A DNA stretch of 64,000 nucleotides from Luteimonas panaciterrae (GTDB taxonomy: Bacteria; Pseudomonadota; Gammaproteobacteria; Xanthomonadales; Xanthomonadaceae), in assembly GCF_020511115.1 (NCBI RefSeq), contig NZ_JAJAVH010000001.1, positions 124,001 through 188,000 on the forward strand. Direction: 5' to 3'. The translations under genes and the position numbers were made by a program. The notes below the pieces were generated by a model. The model was not told the origin of the DNA and did no database searches. It worked only from the letters and a program-made list of their open reading frames with translations. Below are positions 18,465 through 26,711 of this stretch, piece by piece. Position 1 is the first letter of the stretch. The number at the start of each line of letters is the position of its first letter.

Positions 18465-19475
18465 ATGAAACGGCTCATCGTCGTAACGGCTTTGCTTTGC
18501 CTAATGTCAGGCCCCGCCCAGGTAGCAGCGGCGGGAAAGAAAATCTCAGCTGAGGACATGCAGCGCGCCAAATACGCCGCGACCATCTCCAAGAAATGGG
18601 GTCCGCAGATCCAGAAGAAGTTCGGCATGTCTTCCGGCGAATGGACCGAGCAGATGATGGGGACCTTCGCAGGTGCCGATCTCACGAATCTGAAACGCGC
18701 ATCCGAAGCCTCAAGCTTCGATGCGATGTCCGGTGCTCTGTTCGGTGGCAGTTCGGCCAAGAACATGGCGCTGAGGCGGCCCACCATGATCGGTGACACC
18801 GAGAACGATCTGGTGTTCACCCCGCTGCCGCCATGCCGCATCGTCGATACGCGTGTCACCGGTGGTCCCATCGGCGCGAATCAGTCTCGTAACTTCATCG
18901 GCTGGACGTCCACGGACTATCTCACCCAGGGCGGTTCGGTGACCAATTGCGGCATCCCGGAGAATGCTTCCGCGCTGTCCGCCAACGTGGTCGCGGTCGA
19001 TACCGTGCAGAAGGCGGGCTTTCTGACAGCATGGCCCTCGAATGTGTCGCGGCCGTTTGCGGCCACGATCAACTTCGTCGGTTCCGATATCGGTAACGAG
19101 GTCGTCCTCAAGCTGTGCCGTCCGGGCTGTCAGACCCAGTTCTCCGTGTACAGCACTTCGCAGACACAAGTCGTCGTCGACGTGTATGGCTACTACATGG
19201 AACCGGTCGCCACACCAGTCGACTGTACTGTCGTGGGTCAAGCAGCACCATTGTTGAGCGGGATACTCACCGATGTGTCTGCTGCCTGCCCAGCGGGTTA
19301 TGCCGCCACGGGTGGAGGCTGCACGGGCCCGGTCGGATTGCAGATCGGTGGTTCCTTCCCCGCCGTCACCAGTGGCAAGCCGACGGGATGGACCTGCAGA
19401 ATGGCCACACTGATAATCGGTGGTCTGCTCGGCGCGCGCACGGACGCAACGTGCTGCCGGATTCCCGGACGCTAA
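18465..19475 (+). CDS. Secreted protein of unknown function with LVDTR-type beta domain
   Basis: A 336-residue exported protein with a signal peptide (residues 1-23, MSGPAQVAAAG). A short helical region (about 24-75) is followed by a beta-rich domain with the pattern FTPLPPCRIVDTRVTGGPI, then GGSVTNCGIPENASALSANVVAVD, GFLTAWPSN and VVVDVYGYY (about residues 115-246). Related PxR(I/L)VDTR...NV.A..PxxxGFLT.WP modules occur in many secreted or surface proteins of actinobacteria and proteobacteria without a proven role. The C-terminal 90 residues contain seven cysteines, suggesting disulfides. GGGGA precedes the ATG, and a strong terminator follows the gene. Confidence 0.75.
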   Translation: MKRLIVVTALLCLMSGPAQVAAAGKKISAEDMQRAKYAATISKKWGPQIQKKFGMSSGEWTEQMMGTFAGADLTNLKRASEASSFDAMSGALFGGSSAKNMALRRPTMIGDTENDLVFTPLPPCRIVDTRVTGGPIGANQSRNFIGWTSTDYLTQGGSVTNCGIPENASALSANVVAVDTVQKAGFLTAWPSNVSRPFAATINFVGSDIGNEVVLKLCRPGCQTQFSVYSTSQTQVVVDVYGYYMEPVATPVDCTVVGQAAPLLSGILTDVSAACPAGYAATGGGCTGPVGLQIGGSFPAVTSGKPTGWTCRMATLIIGGLLGARTDATCCRIPGR

Positions 19476-19509
19476 TAACTTACGTTAAGAACAGAATACC
19501 TTGCTACGC

Positions 19510-19543
19510 ACACGGGGTCTTTGTCTTCGACCCCGTGTTTTTT
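19510..19543 (+). terminator. Rho-independent terminator after the secreted-protein gene
   Basis: ACACGGGGTC (19510-19519) pairs with GACCCCGTGT (19529-19538) around a 9-base loop and is followed by a run of T residues. Confidence 0.88.
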
Positions 19544-19621
19544 CATCCGCCCAAGGAAACGCTGTGCATCCGAGCTCGCCGCAACAATTACAGACTCGTC
19601 GCGGCGCCGCTTCTTCGCGTT

Positions 19622-22600
19622 TCACTTCATCCGATAGACGAACTCCAGAGCGACTTCCCGACCGATGGCATAGTCGGTCGCGCCAAACTCGTAGTCTCCC
19701 TTGTATCGATCGTTGCGTCCGGCGTTATTGAACAGGTCGTTGACGTAGAGGCCCACCGACACATCTTCGTCGATGAGATACCGTGCCGACAGATTGAACA
19801 GCCACGGCCGCTTGATGCGATCCCAATAACGTTCGGCGGTCTTCCCGTAGTTGACGCTGGTCGAATCCGTGCTGACACAGGTGTCGTTATCGATTGCCGT
19901 GCCGCGCTCGCCGTTTTCGAACGGCACGCATCCACCCCAGTTGGAGCCACGGTAATCGGAACGCTTGGAAGCGAATAGCGTGGCGTTGAAGTCCCCGAGT
20001 GCCCAGCCGACGCTCGCCGTGGTCTTGGTGTGGTAACCGTCGGTATGCGCGCCGACTTCGCCATCGCTCCACTCGGAGGCCTCGAACTGCTTTGTCGACA
20101 GCTTCAGCACGTTGGTGTAATTCAGGCCGAAGGAGAAGTTTCCGTAACGACCGGCCTCCAGGCGGTAGCGGGTGGAAAAATCGATGCCGCTGGTACGGCG
20201 GCCGCTACGATTGATCGGCCCTTCGCGGATCTCGGAAATCGCCCCGTTCGGACCGTTGCGATCGATGCGGCTGTTGACGAAGTCGCAGAAGTCCGGAGCC
20301 GGAGGCCGTCCCGTGGCGGGATCGGTATAGGGTGAGCCATCGTCCTTGGTGCCGAGGGCGCAGCCGAGTTCTCCTGCGAGGAGATCGTCTTTGCTGATTT
20401 CCTCGATCACATTCCTCAGCTCGATGTTCCAGTAGTCGATACTCGTCGACAGATTCTGGATCGGATCCCAGACGAATCCGAACGTCCAGGATTCGCCTTC
20501 CTCGTAATCAAGCGACGGAGACCCCGCGCGCGTGGTGGTGCCGCGATAGTAGGTGCCGACCGCCGGATCATCACTGCCGGAAGCGCAATTGTTGTACTTG
20601 CCCTGCTGACCACAGCGCAGTTTGTCGACAATGAGGCTGTAGGATTCGCCGCCCTTGGCGTAGACGTAGTGCATGTCGGGCGCGCGGAAGCTGGTGGCAT
20701 AGGAACCACGCACCAGCAGGTTAGTGAACGGCCGCCATTCCACACCCGTCATCCAGGTCGCCTTTGCGCTGTCGCTGGTCTGGCTGTAGCTGTCGTAGCG
20801 GCCGGCCAGATTGAGAGTCGCCGATCCGAGTCCTGGCGTCTTGCTGTCCCAGACCGGCACGCGGAATTCGGTGCCCACCGCCCAGCGGTTGCGCGAGCCG
20901 CCGCCCAGATCGAAACCATAGTAGGGACTACCGAATTCGGTGACGTAGAGATTCTCGACTCCTCGCTGTTCTCTCGCTGCAGCCTGCTCCGGCGTCGGCA
21001 CCGTCCTGGGATCGGGGCGCAAGGAATAACTCTGTCGCGCCCACTCGCCCACGGCGGCGAAACTGATTGGCCCCGCCCAGCCTTCGAACAGATCGCCGGA
21101 GAACACGACCTGGAACTGATCGACCTTGGAGCGCGCTTCGTCTTTGCCATGAGTCGAGATCGATTCCCACTCCTGGCGGGTGATGGGCGTGAAGAAACGA
21201 TTGATGTCGACGGCATGGATCGGCGTGCCCACCGGCACACCGGCGTAGCTGGCATCGGTCACGCCCAGCTGCGGACCGAGGAAGAACGTATTGACCAGCG
21301 CCGGCACCGCCGCCGGATAGCTCTTCTTGACCACGTACTCGGCGTGATCCACCGAAGCTTCCCAATCGAAGCGATCGAAGAGGCGGCCTTTCAAGCCGAA
21401 CGCATAGTCGTAGGAGCGCTCGTTGCTGTAGGTCAGCGCGTCGCCGATCTCCGTTCGCGTCAGGAAGCGCTTGCCTTCGACATAACTGCCGAGCCCGGCG
21501 TCGTACCACTTCACTGGCGGCACATAGCCCATGCCGAAGTCGCCGACGCTGCTGGTGCCCTCGCTGTCGAAAGCCATGAAGCTGGCCCAGCCCTGCAGGC
21601 GATCACTGAAATCGTAGGTGCCGTACAAGTAGAGCGAGGTGCTCTCCTCGCCATCGCGGATTGTCCAGTTGTGCGGGAATTTTCCGTTCGCGCAGTACTG
21701 CCCCAGCGAAGGGCCGAGCGTATGCGTGGCGCCGTCGTACTTCCTGTAATCCCAACGCTCCGCGACGCCGCCGTAACCAGGCGACTCGCATGTACCAGGC
21801 GGCGGTGTAATGCGCAGATCGCTGCCATCCAGGCGGCTGATGCGCGCGGTGTCGTAATAGTTGTTGAAGCGATTGCCCCGGGCACGCTCTTCCTCGCTCC
21901 AGGCGCCCCATGCGGCATCGTTCTCGGAATCGAGGAAGTCGCGCTCGCCCGCGAACAGCGGATCGCGCTTCAGATATTGCAGTGCATACGTGAGGCTCCA
22001 CTTGTCGCCGGCCCGTCCGCCTGCCCAGGACGTATCGATCAGCCTGCGGCCGCCTTCGGTCGCGCCGCCGCCCTTGATGCGGAACTCGTCTCCCACGTAT
22101 CCCTGCTTGAGCACGACGTTGATGACGCCGGCTATCGCATCCGAACCGTAGATCGCCGATGCGCCCGACGCCAACACCTCGATCCGGTCGACCGCGGCGC
22201 TCGGGATGTTGGTGAAATTCTGGAAGTTGCTCCTGCCCTGGTAAGGCAGCGGATAGTCCGCGGCGCGATGGCCGTTGATCAGCAGCAGGCTGCGGCCTGG
22301 CCCCATGTTGCGCAGGTTCAACGGACTGGCGTTGCTGGTGTGCGACCCCCACCCCGCATCGCTTTCCACACCGCCGGTGGCTTCCGTCAGCGTCGACAGC
22401 ACATCGTAGACGGTGACGAAGCCTTCCTTTTTGATGTCCTCCGAAGTGATGACGGTGACGGGCGTGGGCCCTTCCACCTGGGCGCGCGCGATGCGCGAGC
22501 CGGTGACGACGACCTTGTCGAGTTCGGCGGGTTCGCTTTTCGCACCGCTCGCGGCGTCCTGGGCGTGAACTTGCGTTGAAGTCAGCAGTGCAAGACTCAG

Positions 22601-22639
22601 TGCACTGCAAAGCGCGCTTCGAATCGGAATGTGGCGCAC
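19622..22639 (-). CDS. TonB-dependent outer-membrane receptor
   Basis: A 1005-residue outer-membrane receptor. The signal peptide ends near ALLTSTQVHAQ. A TonB-box-like region (ELDKVVVTGSRI) is followed by a plug domain (TPVTVITSEDIKKEGFVTVYDVL, then LLLINGHRAADYP, IPSAAVDRIEVLASGASAIYGSDAIAGVINVVLK). A long beta barrel ends in the aromatic terminus typical of Omp insertion (ALEFVYRMK). GTG 22639 is preferred because GGGGAG sits about 8 bases upstream. It follows the CBM32-PNGase gene on the same strand and probably imports released oligosaccharides into the periplasm. Substrate is inferred from the locus. Confidence 0.93.
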   Translation of the reverse strand: MRHIPIRSALCSALSLALLTSTQVHAQDAASGAKSEPAELDKVVVTGSRIARAQVEGPTPVTVITSEDIKKEGFVTVYDVLSTLTEATGGVESDAGWGSHTSNASPLNLRNMGPGRSLLLINGHRAADYPLPYQGRSNFQNFTNIPSAAVDRIEVLASGASAIYGSDAIAGVINVVLKQGYVGDEFRIKGGGATEGGRRLIDTSWAGGRAGDKWSLTYALQYLKRDPLFAGERDFLDSENDAAWGAWSEEERARGNRFNNYYDTARISRLDGSDLRITPPPGTCESPGYGGVAERWDYRKYDGATHTLGPSLGQYCANGKFPHNWTIRDGEESTSLYLYGTYDFSDRLQGWASFMAFDSEGTSSVGDFGMGYVPPVKWYDAGLGSYVEGKRFLTRTEIGDALTYSNERSYDYAFGLKGRLFDRFDWEASVDHAEYVVKKSYPAAVPALVNTFFLGPQLGVTDASYAGVPVGTPIHAVDINRFFTPITRQEWESISTHGKDEARSKVDQFQVVFSGDLFEGWAGPISFAAVGEWARQSYSLRPDPRTVPTPEQAAAREQRGVENLYVTEFGSPYYGFDLGGGSRNRWAVGTEFRVPVWDSKTPGLGSATLNLAGRYDSYSQTSDSAKATWMTGVEWRPFTNLLVRGSYATSFRAPDMHYVYAKGGESYSLIVDKLRCGQQGKYNNCASGSDDPAVGTYYRGTTTRAGSPSLDYEEGESWTFGFVWDPIQNLSTSIDYWNIELRNVIEEISKDDLLAGELGCALGTKDDGSPYTDPATGRPPAPDFCDFVNSRIDRNGPNGAISEIREGPINRSGRRTSGIDFSTRYRLEAGRYGNFSFGLNYTNVLKLSTKQFEASEWSDGEVGAHTDGYHTKTTASVGWALGDFNATLFASKRSDYRGSNWGGCVPFENGERGTAIDNDTCVSTDSTSVNYGKTAERYWDRIKRPWLFNLSARYLIDEDVSVGLYVNDLFNNAGRNDRYKGDYEFGATDYAIGREVALEFVYRMK

Positions 22640-22769
22640 GGTTTTTTCTCCCCGTTCAAATGTCTTGAAAGTTACGGCACGAGTTGGCATCAAGCTGACG
22701 AATTGCCCATTCCGTCTCCATCGTCATCACTTCCCCCCTGTGTCGGAGATGACGTGGCTTTGCGTGGAA

Positions 22770-22799
22770 GCGCCGACCGGGTCGATGCCCGGCCGGCGC
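22770..22799 (-). terminator. GC-rich stem-loop between the PNGase-like gene and the TonB receptor gene
   Basis: GCGCCG-A-CCGGG (22770-22781) pairs with CCCGG-C-CGGCGC (22788-22799), with one internal mismatch and a 6-base loop. No U-tract follows on the minus strand. It may reduce read-through into the receptor or stabilise the upstream mRNA, rather than terminate fully. Confidence 0.45.
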
Positions 22800-22814
22800 C
22801 CTTGATCACCTTTC

Positions 22815-24332
22815 TTAGTGCTCCAGAACACTGACGCTGGTGCGGTAGACCGAATCGCTGGTCCACGGCGATGGATTGCCGACACCGAGCGAGAACTGCA
22901 GCGTCTTGCCGGTGATGTCACCCAGATCGAAATAACGCATCGGCACCAGCGCACCCGGACACCAGCTGCGCGGGTTGGTCGTGTTGTTGTTGCGGAAAAT
23001 GCCCGGATTGCCGCGCGGGCTGTATTGCTCATAGCTGGCACAGTCGATCTTGGTGCTGAAGGTAGCGATCTGCGTGCCGTTGAACTTCACGGCGATGTTG
23101 GTATTGGTGTACTCCTGGCCGCCCGAGGACGCACCGTAACCGGCGATGCTCACCGCTAGCGTGGCGATACCCAGGTTCGCGGTGTGGGAGGCTGTGCCAG
23201 TGGTGATGTTGTCGTCGGTCTCGTCCGAGCGAGACAGGAAGCTGATCACATCCGGATCGCCGCCAGCGGTGAGTGACTTGGTGGACACCAGGGCCAGCGA
23301 ATACTTGAAACCGACTTCCGCGATAGCCGGATCCGTCACCTTGGGAACGTGCGTTTCGCAAGCATCGCCACCGTACTGCGGATTGGAGCCACCACTGATA
23401 CCGACCCAGATGTCGCGACTGGGATTGGCCAGCGCGGCGGCATAGGGATCCATCGGCGCGTCCGGGTAGACGCGCGTGGCCTTGGCACCTTGATACATGT
23501 CGCTAAAAGGCGAGATGAAGTCGGTGAAGGTCACACGCGGCGTATCGACGGTCGGCACCTCGCCCTTCGGCACGCTGATGAAAAAGGCCGAAGCGAAACG
23601 ATCGTAGGGATCGCACTGCGCGTGATAGGTGATGCGCAGCGCGACGTCGTCGCCGATCTTGGCCTTTTCCTCGTCGCTGAGCCTGCGCGCGTATTCGGTG
23701 CCGCGCTTCCACATCAGCATGCCGGCCGGCGGCGTGTAGGTGGTCGGTTCGGCGCTGCGGTAGATACCGAACTGCGGCACCTGGTCGAGCACCAGCACGA
23801 CTTTTTCAGCCGCGGGCGCCGTGTCGTGCACTTCGAGTTCGTAGATGCGCGCGGCGGTGTCGCTGGTCTGGGTCGGCGTGGTGATGTTGAGCTTGACGTA
23901 GCGCGCACTGATCGCGGTGATGGTGTGCGTGGTGACGTTGGCGGTGTTGTTGCTGACGGTGACCGCGGTGGTCCAGGACGAACCGTTGCTCGATGTCTGG
24001 ATGTTGAAGTTCTTCGTGTTGAACGAAGTGGATTCACCGCCGGCACCGGCGTGCTTGACCACGAAGCTGGTGATCGACTGGCTGGAACCCAGATCGATCT
24101 GCAACCATTTACTGGACGCGGTGGAGCAGAACTTGTCGCTGTTGCCGCCGCTGACGCTGCCGTTGACCGCCTTGGCCGGGCTTTCGTTGGAATTGCAGGC
24201 GGTCGAACCGGTAGCGGTTTTATTCAAGGCGAGATTGGTCGCGGATGCCGCGCCGGCCAGACCGAAACAGAGCAGCAGGCCCGTGGCGGATGCCGTCCAG
24301 CGCGCTCGCGCTAAATGCGTTCTCGTTTGCAT
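22815..24332 (-). CDS. CBM32 (F5/8 type C)-PNGase F-like peptide N-glycosidase
   Basis: A 505-residue secreted protein with a signal peptide to about residue 31. Residues about 33-170 form an F5/8 type C/CBM32 sugar-binding domain (LALNKTATGS, AVNGS, WLQIDLGSSQSITSFVVKH, ARYVKLNIT, RIYELEVHD). Residues about 177-500 resemble PNGase F, which cleaves Asn-linked glycans from glycoproteins. CDPYDRF with Asp244 matches the CDEWDRY motif holding PNGase F Asp60; GGQEYTNTNI with Glu407 matches the segment holding Glu206; SWCPGALVP at 456-464 matches GWCPGMAVP. The third functional residue of PNGase F, Glu118, has no obvious equivalent. GntR-type operator sequences lie about 110-135 bases upstream. 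Confidence 0.8.
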   Translation of the reverse strand: MQTRTHLARARWTASATGLLLCFGLAGAASATNLALNKTATGSTACNSNESPAKAVNGSVSGGNSDKFCSTASSKWLQIDLGSSQSITSFVVKHAGAGGESTSFNTKNFNIQTSSNGSSWTTAVTVSNNTANVTTHTITAISARYVKLNITTPTQTSDTAARIYELEVHDTAPAAEKVVLVLDQVPQFGIYRSAEPTTYTPPAGMLMWKRGTEYARRLSDEEKAKIGDDVALRITYHAQCDPYDRFASAFFISVPKGEVPTVDTPRVTFTDFISPFSDMYQGAKATRVYPDAPMDPYAAALANPSRDIWVGISGGSNPQYGGDACETHVPKVTDPAIAEVGFKYSLALVSTKSLTAGGDPDVISFLSRSDETDDNITTGTASHTANLGIATLAVSIAGYGASSGGQEYTNTNIAVKFNGTQIATFSTKIDCASYEQYSPRGNPGIFRNNNTTNPRSWCPGALVPMRYFDLGDITGKTLQFSLGVGNPSPWTSDSVYRTSVSVLEH

Positions 24333-24753
24333 GGTGGTTCCTAATGGATAGTCAGTGAGCGGGTTCAGTCATGGGATACGTCCAGCGGACCGCGGCATTG
24401 ACTGAGTTGCCGCGCCCGAACGGGCTCCACTCCACAAACGAACAAATGGTCCAAAGGTCCAGCCAATCAAGATGCAACAACATGCTCTTCCGCTGCCTTC
24501 CGCCACTGCTATCGGCGACGAAGTTGAGGCCGCAGCCGAACCTGGATTTGTAACGATCTAATTCTCGTACCTTCCAACCCTTTCAACGAAGTTGCGTCAC
24601 GGGCCGCAAATCCGCATGTGTTGAATAACACAGCGACCGGCGTGGCGCATTCCGTATTGCACAATTCTTTCCTGCTCAATACAAACCATTGTTTCCAATG
24701 AACTTTCTCATGGCAAAGTGCCGCCGCCTGGCGCCCGGCATGGCACGGCCCGC
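24333..24753. other. Regulatory intergenic region upstream of the PNGase-like gene
   Basis: A 421-base gap between the end of the TIM-barrel gene and the PNGase-like gene on the same strand. It carries the degenerate GntR-type operator at 24445-24467 and an AT-rich stretch near 24620-24710. The PNGase-receptor pair therefore probably has its own promoter. No gene is seen. Confidence 0.6.
24445..24467. promoter_or_regulatory. Degenerate double GntR operator upstream of the PNGase-like gene
   Basis: Two overlapping copies of the GGTCCA core. AAATGGTCCA starts at 24444, and the 15-mer at 24453-24467 (AAAGGTCCAGCCAAT) matches 12 of 15 positions of the ATTGGTCCAACCAAT site at 34678. It lies about 110-135 bases before the start codon at 24332. 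Confidence 0.55.
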
Positions 24754-25683
24754 TCAGAAATCATCGGCCTCCCGGTAGGCCTCGATCACCCGGCGCTCGC
24801 CTTCCACGCCGGAGGCGGCGTTGCCGTGCTCCATGCCGAACACGAAATCGCGGCCTTCCTTCTGCATACGCCCATGGATGTGGCGAAAGATGTTGCGGTA
24901 GTTGATCTCGCCGGTGCCGGGCTCCTTGCGGCCCGGCACGTCGCCGATCTGGAAGTAGGCGATCTCGTCCCAGGCCAGATCGATGTGATGGATCAGATTC
25001 CCTTCGTTCCGCTGCAGGTGATAGATGTCGTAGAGAATCTTGCAGGCCGGGCTGTCGACCGCGCGCGCGATCGCGTAGGCCTGCGCGGACGTGCGCAGGA
25101 ACAACTCCGGCCGATCGCTGAGCGGCTCCATCACCATCGTCAGCCCATGCGGTTCCAGCACTTCGGCGCCGGCACGGATCGCATCGATGACGTGGCCGGT
25201 CTGGATGTCGAGCGGCAGTGTGGCGTCGAAGAACCCCGGCACCACGGTCATCCATTTGGCGTTGACGCGCCGCGCCGTCGTCACGGCATCGCGGCAGGTC
25301 TTGACGAAGGCCTCGCGGAACTCCTTCTTGCCGGTGGCGTAGGACACCTTCCAGTTGTCGCCGGCATCGATCACGAACACGCCCATGGTCATGTCCGCGC
25401 GTGCCAGCGTCTCGCCGATGCGCTCCTGCAACGCAGCCGGACGCTCCATCAGTTCGTTGTCCTCGTACGCGCGGAAACCGGCGTCGGCCATGAATTTGAT
25501 TTGCGCGATCGGATCCTGGCCCGCCGACGCCTCGAACATGCCCAGATGCGGCGCGTATTTCAGCTTGAAGTTCGAACCGGACGCGGCGCGCGTTGCCGGT
25601 TCCGCGCCAAGCACAGCGCCGGAAGACAGCGTCGCGATGGCCGCGGCGGAAGCGGTCGACTTGAGGAAAGCACGTCGTTGCAT
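24754..25683 (-). CDS. Tat-exported TIM-barrel sugar isomerase/epimerase-like protein
   Basis: A 309-residue protein of the AP-endonuclease-2/xylose-isomerase-like TIM-barrel superfamily, nearest to hydroxypyruvate-isomerase-like proteins. The N-terminus RRAFLKSTASAAAIATL is a twin-arginine signal, so it is folded in the cytoplasm and exported to the periplasm. Metal-ligand-like motifs are VMEPLSDRPE, ILYDIYHLQRNEGN, IGDVPGRKEPGTGEINY and FGMEHGN. Members of this fold act as epimerases, isomerases, dehydratases or lyases on sugars; in 3-keto-glycoside loci they accompany DUF1080 and Gfo/Idh/MocA proteins, as here. The precise reaction is unknown. It is the last gene of the run starting at 34288. 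Confidence 0.82.
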   Translation of the reverse strand: MQRRAFLKSTASAAAIATLSSGAVLGAEPATRAASGSNFKLKYAPHLGMFEASAGQDPIAQIKFMADAGFRAYEDNELMERPAALQERIGETLARADMTMGVFVIDAGDNWKVSYATGKKEFREAFVKTCRDAVTTARRVNAKWMTVVPGFFDATLPLDIQTGHVIDAIRAGAEVLEPHGLTMVMEPLSDRPELFLRTSAQAYAIARAVDSPACKILYDIYHLQRNEGNLIHHIDLAWDEIAYFQIGDVPGRKEPGTGEINYRNIFRHIHGRMQKEGRDFVFGMEHGNAASGVEGERRVIEAYREADDF

Positions 25684-25748
25684 GGCGAATCCTGTGTGAA
25701 AAATGTACCGCGATGAAGGGATGGAAGATTTCGTGATGGGATCTGCGC

Positions 25749-26711
25749 TCAGGTCCACCACGGCTCATCAGGCGGATCCCGCAGCAAGGCTTGCTTGAGC
25801 GTCTCGATGGCGCTCTGGAATCCTTGATCGGACGACATCAATGCGTCCTCGTGCTCCAGGCTCACGACGTAGTCGTAGCCCACCACGCGCAAGGCTTGCA
25901 TGATCTGCTTCCAGGTCAGCAGATCGTGGCCGTGGCCGACCGAACGGAAACTCCAGGCGCGCCGCGCGATGTCGCGATAGGACTTGGCATCGATCACGCC
26001 GTTGACGGCGATGTTGGCGCGATCCAGGGCCACGTCCTTGGCATGGAAATGGAAGATCGCGGGGCCAAGCGCGCGGATCGCCTGCGGCACGTCGACACCG
26101 CGCCACAGCAGATGGCTGGGATCGAGATTGACGCCGAGATGATCACCGGCTTCGGCACGCAGGCGCAGCGCCGTTTCGGGATTGTGGACGAGGAAGTTCG
26201 GATGCGGTTCCAGCGCGACGCGCACACCGTGCTCGCGCGCGAAGCCGGTTGCCTCGCGCCAGTACGGGAACGCCTTCTCGTTCCACTGCCATTCCAGCGT
26301 GCGCAGCATTTCCGGCGGCCAGGGCGAGGTGATCCAGTTGGGCACACGCGAGGTGTCGCTGTCGCCCGGGCAGCCGGAGAAGGTGATCACGACCGGAACC
26401 TGCAAGCGTTCGGCCAAGCTGACAGTGCGGCGGAAGGTCGCATCGTCGCGCTGCGCGACGTCGCGATCCGGATGCAAGGGATTGCCGTGGCAGGACAGCG
26501 CGCTGATGATCAGGCCATGATCCTCGACACGCACGCGGAATTCACGCACGCGCTCCGACGAGGCAAGCAGGCCGTCGACATCGACGTGATCGGCGCCGGG
26601 AAATGCGCCGGTGCCGAATTCGATCGCATCCAGGCCGGCCGCCTGCACGCGTTTTAGCACGTCGTCCAGACTCAGCTTGGCGAACAATGGGGTGAAGACG
26701 CCGAGTTTCAT
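25749..26711 (-). CDS. Cytoplasmic sugar phosphate isomerase/epimerase-like TIM barrel
   Basis: A 320-residue xylose-isomerase-like TIM-barrel protein without a signal peptide. KLGVFTPLFAKLSLDDVL opens the fold, and SALSCHGNPLHPD, VVITFSGCPGD, RVALEPHPNFLVHN, GVNLDPSHLLWRGVD, IFHFHAKDVALD and VGHGHDLLTWKQI contain the expected Glu, Asp and His metal ligands. The start overlaps the stop of the upstream Gfo/Idh/MocA gene (ATGA), so the two are translationally coupled and probably act on one intermediate. Similar pairs in inositol or keto-sugar catabolism convert oxidised sugars. Exact substrate is not readable from sequence. Confidence 0.85.
   Translation of the reverse strand: MKLGVFTPLFAKLSLDDVLKRVQAAGLDAIEFGTGAFPGADHVDVDGLLASSERVREFRVRVEDHGLIISALSCHGNPLHPDRDVAQRDDATFRRTVSLAERLQVPVVITFSGCPGDSDTSRVPNWITSPWPPEMLRTLEWQWNEKAFPYWREATGFAREHGVRVALEPHPNFLVHNPETALRLRAEAGDHLGVNLDPSHLLWRGVDVPQAIRALGPAIFHFHAKDVALDRANIAVNGVIDAKSYRDIARRAWSFRSVGHGHDLLTWKQIMQALRVVGYDYVVSLEHEDALMSSDQGFQSAIETLKQALLRDPPDEPWWT

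Noticed and set aside
20669..22579. 636-codon plus-strand frame opposite the TonB receptor gene
   Set aside because: Antisense shadow without any domain; the receptor on the other strand has a signal peptide, plug and barrel end.
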